Shown piece after piece: positions 61,457-64,000 of a stretch of DNA of 64,000 nucleotides. Both the position numbers and the translations under genes were made by a program. Each line of letters starts with the position of its first letter. The stretch's first letter is position 1. The notes under the pieces were generated by a model that did not search any database, was not told the DNA's origin, and saw nothing but the letters and a program-made list of their open reading frames with translations. Location: positions 70,184 through 134,183 of the forward strand of contig CBFHQL010000005.1 in the NCBI GenBank assembly GCA_965658025.1, given 5' to 3'. This stretch comes from UBA3537 sp965658025. Lineage in GTDB: Bacteria; Bacteroidota; Bacteroidia; Flavobacteriales; Flavobacteriaceae.

Positions 61457-63397
61457 TTAAAATTGTTTTAATGTTTTATTTATTTCATCCTCTATGATTT
61501 TTGAAAATTCGGAAACATTTATTGTTCCTAAATCTTCACCACCATGCTGGCGGACAGAGAGTGTTGATGTTTGTTCTTCTTGTTCACCGACAATGATCAT
61601 GTAAGGTATTTTTTTCATTTCGGCATCCCGAATTTTCTTACCCATAGTTTCATTTCTATTGTCAATGAGGGCGCGAATTTCGTTATTTTCTAACAAATTT
61701 AAAACTTTTTCGGCGTATTTCTCATATTTCTCACTGATGGTAAGGATTACTGCTTGTTCTGGCATGAGCCAAAGTGGGAAATTTCCACCAGTATGTTCCA
61801 ACAAAATCGCCACAAAACGTTCCATACTTCCAAAAGGTGCACGGTGAATCATAATAGGTCTATGTGATTCATTATCAGCACCTTTATAAGTCAAATCAAA
61901 CCGCTCAGGAAGGTTATAATCGACCTGAATTGTTCCCAATTGCCAACTTCTGCCCAAAGCGTCTTTGACCATAAAATCCAGTTTTGGACCATAAAAAGCC
62001 GCTTCACCAGATTCAATCACATAATCTAATCCTTTATCTTTTGCGGCATTGATGATGGCTTGTTCTGCTTTTTCCCAATTCTCTACGGATCCTATATATT
62101 TTTCAGGCGTTTCCAAATCGCGAACAGAAACTTGAGCGGTAAAGTTCTCAAATCCTAAAGAACCAAAAACATACAACACCAAATCAATAACATTCTTAAA
62201 TTCTTCATCCAATTGATCTGGTGTACAAAAAATATGTGCATCGTCTTGCGTAAATCCACGGACTCTTGTTAATCCGTGCAATTCGCCACTTTGCTCATAT
62301 CGATATACAGTACCAAATTCGGCATAGCGTTTAGGTAACTCTTTATAACTGAATGGCTTGGCGTTGTAAATCTCACAATGATGTGGACAGTTCATAGGTT
62401 TTAATAAAAACTCTTCTTCGGCTTTAGGTGTTTTTATGGCTTGAAAACTGTCTTCCCCATATTTTTCATAATGTCCCGAAGTGACATACAATTCTTTTTG
62501 ACCAATATGTGGCGTGACCACCATTTCGTACCCCGCTTTGATTTGTGCTTTTTTTAAGAAATCTTCAAGACGAGAGCGCAAAGCTGCACCATTGGGTAGC
62601 CAAAGTGGAAGTCCTTGTCCAACCCTCTTTGAAAATGTAAACAGTTCGAGTTGCTTTCCAAGTTTTCTGTGGTCGCGCTTTTTAGCTTCTTCGAGTAATT
62701 CCAGATATTCCTTGAGCTCTTTTTGTTTTGGGAAAGAGGTGCCATAAACACGTGTCAGTTGTTTGTTGTTTTCATCGCCTCGCCAATACGCACCAGCAAC
62801 ACTGAGTATTTTTACCGCTTTAATGATGCCTGTATTGGGGATATGTCCTCCACGACACAAATCTGAAAAGGTATCATGATCACAAAACGTAATATCACCA
62901 TCGGTAAGATTTTCAATCAATTCTACCTTATACTCGTTCGCTTCTTCTTTATACTTACTCAAAGCATCGGCTTTGGATACAGATTTCATTTTAAAATCGT
63001 GTTTTCCTCGTGCAATTTCGAGCATTTTATCTTCAATGGATTTAAAGTCTTTATCTGATAGCGAACCTTCACCCAAATCTACATCATAATAAAACCCATT
63101 ATCAATAGCTGGCCCTATAGATAACTTTACACCAGGATACAGCGCCTCCAATGCTTGAGCAAGGACGTGTGCAGAAGAATGCCAAAATGCTTGTTTCCCC
63201 TCATCATCTCGCCATGTGTAGAGTACAAGCCGACCGTCGGTATCCAAAATGGTGGACGTTTCTACCACTTGATCATTGAAGGCCGCCGAAATAACATTTC
63301 GTGCAAACCCCTCACTGATGTCTTTAGCAACATCCATAACCGTCAATCGCTCCTCATACGAGCGAATACTTCCATCGGGTAAAGTAATATGTATCAT
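61457..63397 (-). CDS. thrS: Threonyl-tRNA synthetase
   Basis: Class II aminoacyl-tRNA synthetase. The 646-residue protein has an N-terminal TGS domain (1-60, LPDGSIRSYEERLTVMDVAKDIS), the editing domain with the HSSAHVLAQALE motif and CRGGHIPNTG (HxxxH and Cys/His zinc or editing residues), the catalytic core with MNCPHHCEIY, RYEQSGELHGLTRVRGFTQDDAHIFC and HRAPFGSMERF, and an anticodon-binding end. It is the first gene of the infC-rpmI-rplT operon and has a good promoter just upstream. Confidence 0.99.
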   Translation of the reverse strand: MIHITLPDGSIRSYEERLTVMDVAKDISEGFARNVISAAFNDQVVETSTILDTDGRLVLYTWRDDEGKQAFWHSSAHVLAQALEALYPGVKLSIGPAIDNGFYYDVDLGEGSLSDKDFKSIEDKMLEIARGKHDFKMKSVSKADALSKYKEEANEYKVELIENLTDGDITFCDHDTFSDLCRGGHIPNTGIIKAVKILSVAGAYWRGDENNKQLTRVYGTSFPKQKELKEYLELLEEAKKRDHRKLGKQLELFTFSKRVGQGLPLWLPNGAALRSRLEDFLKKAQIKAGYEMVVTPHIGQKELYVTSGHYEKYGEDSFQAIKTPKAEEEFLLKPMNCPHHCEIYNAKPFSYKELPKRYAEFGTVYRYEQSGELHGLTRVRGFTQDDAHIFCTPDQLDEEFKNVIDLVLYVFGSLGFENFTAQVSVRDLETPEKYIGSVENWEKAEQAIINAAKDKGLDYVIESGEAAFYGPKLDFMVKDALGRSWQLGTIQVDYNLPERFDLTYKGADNESHRPIMIHRAPFGSMERFVAILLEHTGGNFPLWLMPEQAVILTISEKYEKYAEKVLNLLENNEIRALIDNRNETMGKKIRDAEMKKIPYMIIVGEQEEQTSTLSVRQHGGEDLGTINVSEFSKIIEDEINKTLKQF

Positions 63398-63416
63398 AAA
63401 ATAACTATATGGAGGG

Positions 63417-63447
63417 CAAATATAGGTTTATATCTATTCTTAAACAA
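63417..63447 (-). promoter_or_regulatory. Promoter of the thrS-infC-rpmI-rplT operon
   Basis: TTG (complement of 63445-63447), a 20-nt spacer and TATATTTG (complement of 63417-63424). The transcription start should lie near 63412, leaving a leader of about 15 nt before the thrS ATG, which is too short for a T-box or an attenuator. Confidence 0.72.
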
Positions 63448-63592
63448 TAGCTTAAGGTATAAGTTCTTTTTTAATTCAAATTATTTTTCTGGCACAAAAG
63501 TAACATAAACAACTCATTATGAGCGTTTTATAAATTCACATTTGTACGTAAAAAAAAACTTTCACATTTTTTCAAAAATTAATTTAAAAAGT

Positions 63593-63624
63593 ATTGTGAG
63601 AGTTGGAAAAGGGTTTTATATTTG
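63593..63624 (+). promoter_or_regulatory. Promoter of the rRNA operon
   Basis: ATTG at 63593-63596, a 20-nt spacer and TATATTTG at 63617-63624. Transcription is expected to start near 63629, about 180 nt before mature 16S rRNA. The region upstream to 63593 is A/T-rich, like an UP element. Confidence 0.8.
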
Positions 63625-63630
63625 CACCCG

Positions 63631-63661
63631 CTTTGCGTTGTAGTGCGCAAAGTTTTGTTTT
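63631..63661 (+). terminator. Terminator-like hairpin at the start of the rRNA leader
   Basis: CTTTGCG (63631-63637) and CGCAAAG (63646-63652) form a 7-bp stem with an 8-nt loop, followed by TTTTGTTTT. It has the form of a weak intrinsic terminator or a stabilising 5' hairpin, and begins almost at the predicted start of transcription. Confidence 0.45.
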
Positions 63662-63811
63662 AGATACGTTCATTAAACATATTGATTGACAGCGTTAAGG
63701 ATAAATTGGAAACGATTTATTTTGACAGAGAATAGACCATTTTGAGTACTGAAATTAAATTTCCTTTAGTTGTTATATAGAACAAAGCTTGAGAGATAGC
63801 TTTAAAGACTA

Positions 63812-64000
63812 ACGATGAAGAGTTTGATCCTGGCTCAGGATGAACGCTAGCGGCAGGCCTAACACATGCAAGTCGAGGGGTAACAGGGATTAGCTTGCTA
63901 ATTTGCTGACGACCGGCGCACGGGTGCGTAACGCGTATACAATCTGCCTTATACTGGGGTATAGCCTTTAGAAATGAAGATTAATCCCCCATAGTCTCTT
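63812..64000 (+). rRNA. rrs: 16S ribosomal RNA, 5' part (truncated by the window edge)
   Basis: The sequence GATGAAGAGTTTGATCCTGG (63814-63833) matches the universal 16S 5' end (E. coli positions about 3-22). CTCAGGATGAACGCTAGCGG and the motif AACACATGCAAGTCGAGGGG follow, both usual in Bacteroidota. The start at 63812 is by alignment to the E. coli 5' end. The gene continues beyond the window. Confidence 0.97.

Larger units (their letters stand above)
63398..63811. other. Intergenic region between thrS and the 16S rRNA gene
   Basis: About 414 nt without a protein gene. It holds the leftward thrS promoter, a second leftward -7-like element (TACTTTTG, complement of 63495-63502), the rightward rRNA promoter (63593-63624), a hairpin at the start of the rRNA transcript, and about 160 nt of 16S precursor leader (AT-rich, with no recognised gene). 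I saw no origin or mobile-element sequence here. Confidence 0.6.

Noticed and set aside
1..64000. Search for CRISPR arrays, insertion sequences, prophage, toxin-antitoxin or defence genes
   Set aside because: I saw no regular spaced repeats, no transposase or integrase motifs, and no cluster of short unknown genes. All long gaps are explained by promoters, tRNAs or the rRNA leader.

Overview
The window looks like chromosomal DNA from a marine-type member of the Flavobacteriaceae (phylum Bacteroidota). The evidence is AT-rich DNA, promoters of the Bacteroidota form (TTTG or TTG, about 19-21 nt, then TAnnTTTG), a type IX secretion (T9SS) sorting tail on one exported protein, a FecA-like TonB receptor, a SurA/PpiC periplasmic-folding operon, a two-gene transketolase, a MerR/B12-type regulator beside a zeaxanthin-type carotenoid cluster, and LptG- and LTA-synthase-like envelope proteins. 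No insertion sequence, prophage, integrase or CRISPR array was seen. The region is a dense block of core metabolism and information-processing genes that ends inside a 16S rRNA gene.

Layout. 1-5 kb: the start of a DUF1573 gene, valS, and the tail of a leftward operon (rsfS, ftsH, LUD protein, cdsA, psd, acyl-CoA-binding protein) that joins membrane proteolysis to phospholipid synthesis. 7.7-16.4 kb: birA, pyrE, a Nudix hydrolase, a SulP transporter, coaD, ddl, a PASTA protein, rluD, yaaA and a small lipoprotein. 16.4-22.9 kb: a complete leftward tryptophan operon trpE-G-D-C-F-B-A, preceded by a clear 18-codon leader peptide with three consecutive Trp codons and an intrinsic terminator, which is a textbook-style attenuator. 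22.9-30.7 kb: YceI, two thioredoxin-fold proteins, two rhodaneses, a nucleotidyltransferase, a T9SS-secreted endonuclease I, HMG-CoA lyase and a TonB receptor. 30.9-40 kb: guaB, three SurA/PpiC-type genes, moxR and aconitase. 40-45.2 kb: a spondin-domain lipoprotein and the carotenoid cluster (MerR regulator, crtI, crtB, crtZ, lycopene cyclase). 45.2-50 kb: tRNA-Leu, tRNA-Lys, aroK, a phosphoribosyltransferase, an S4 protein, an FKBP-like lipoprotein and the split transketolase. 50-60 kb: LTA-synthase-like sulfatase plus phosphatase, tgt, lptG, a DMT transporter, accA, dnaB, a secreted conserved protein and a truncated haemoglobin. 60-63.4 kb: the leftward thrS-infC-rpmI-rplT translation operon. 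From 63.6 kb: the promoter, leader and 5' end of an rRNA operon.

The points most worth a second look are the trp attenuator, the CarH-like regulator (W-x9-EH and ExHxxG present, but Gln where the light-adduct His is expected) next to a palindrome in the crtI promoter region, the non-ATG (ATA) start inferred for infC, the absence of all three zinc-binding cysteines in Tgt, and a terminator-like hairpin at the very start of the rRNA transcript. Nothing here convinces me of a wholly new defence or mobile system. The novelty lies mostly in regulation and in departures from known families.
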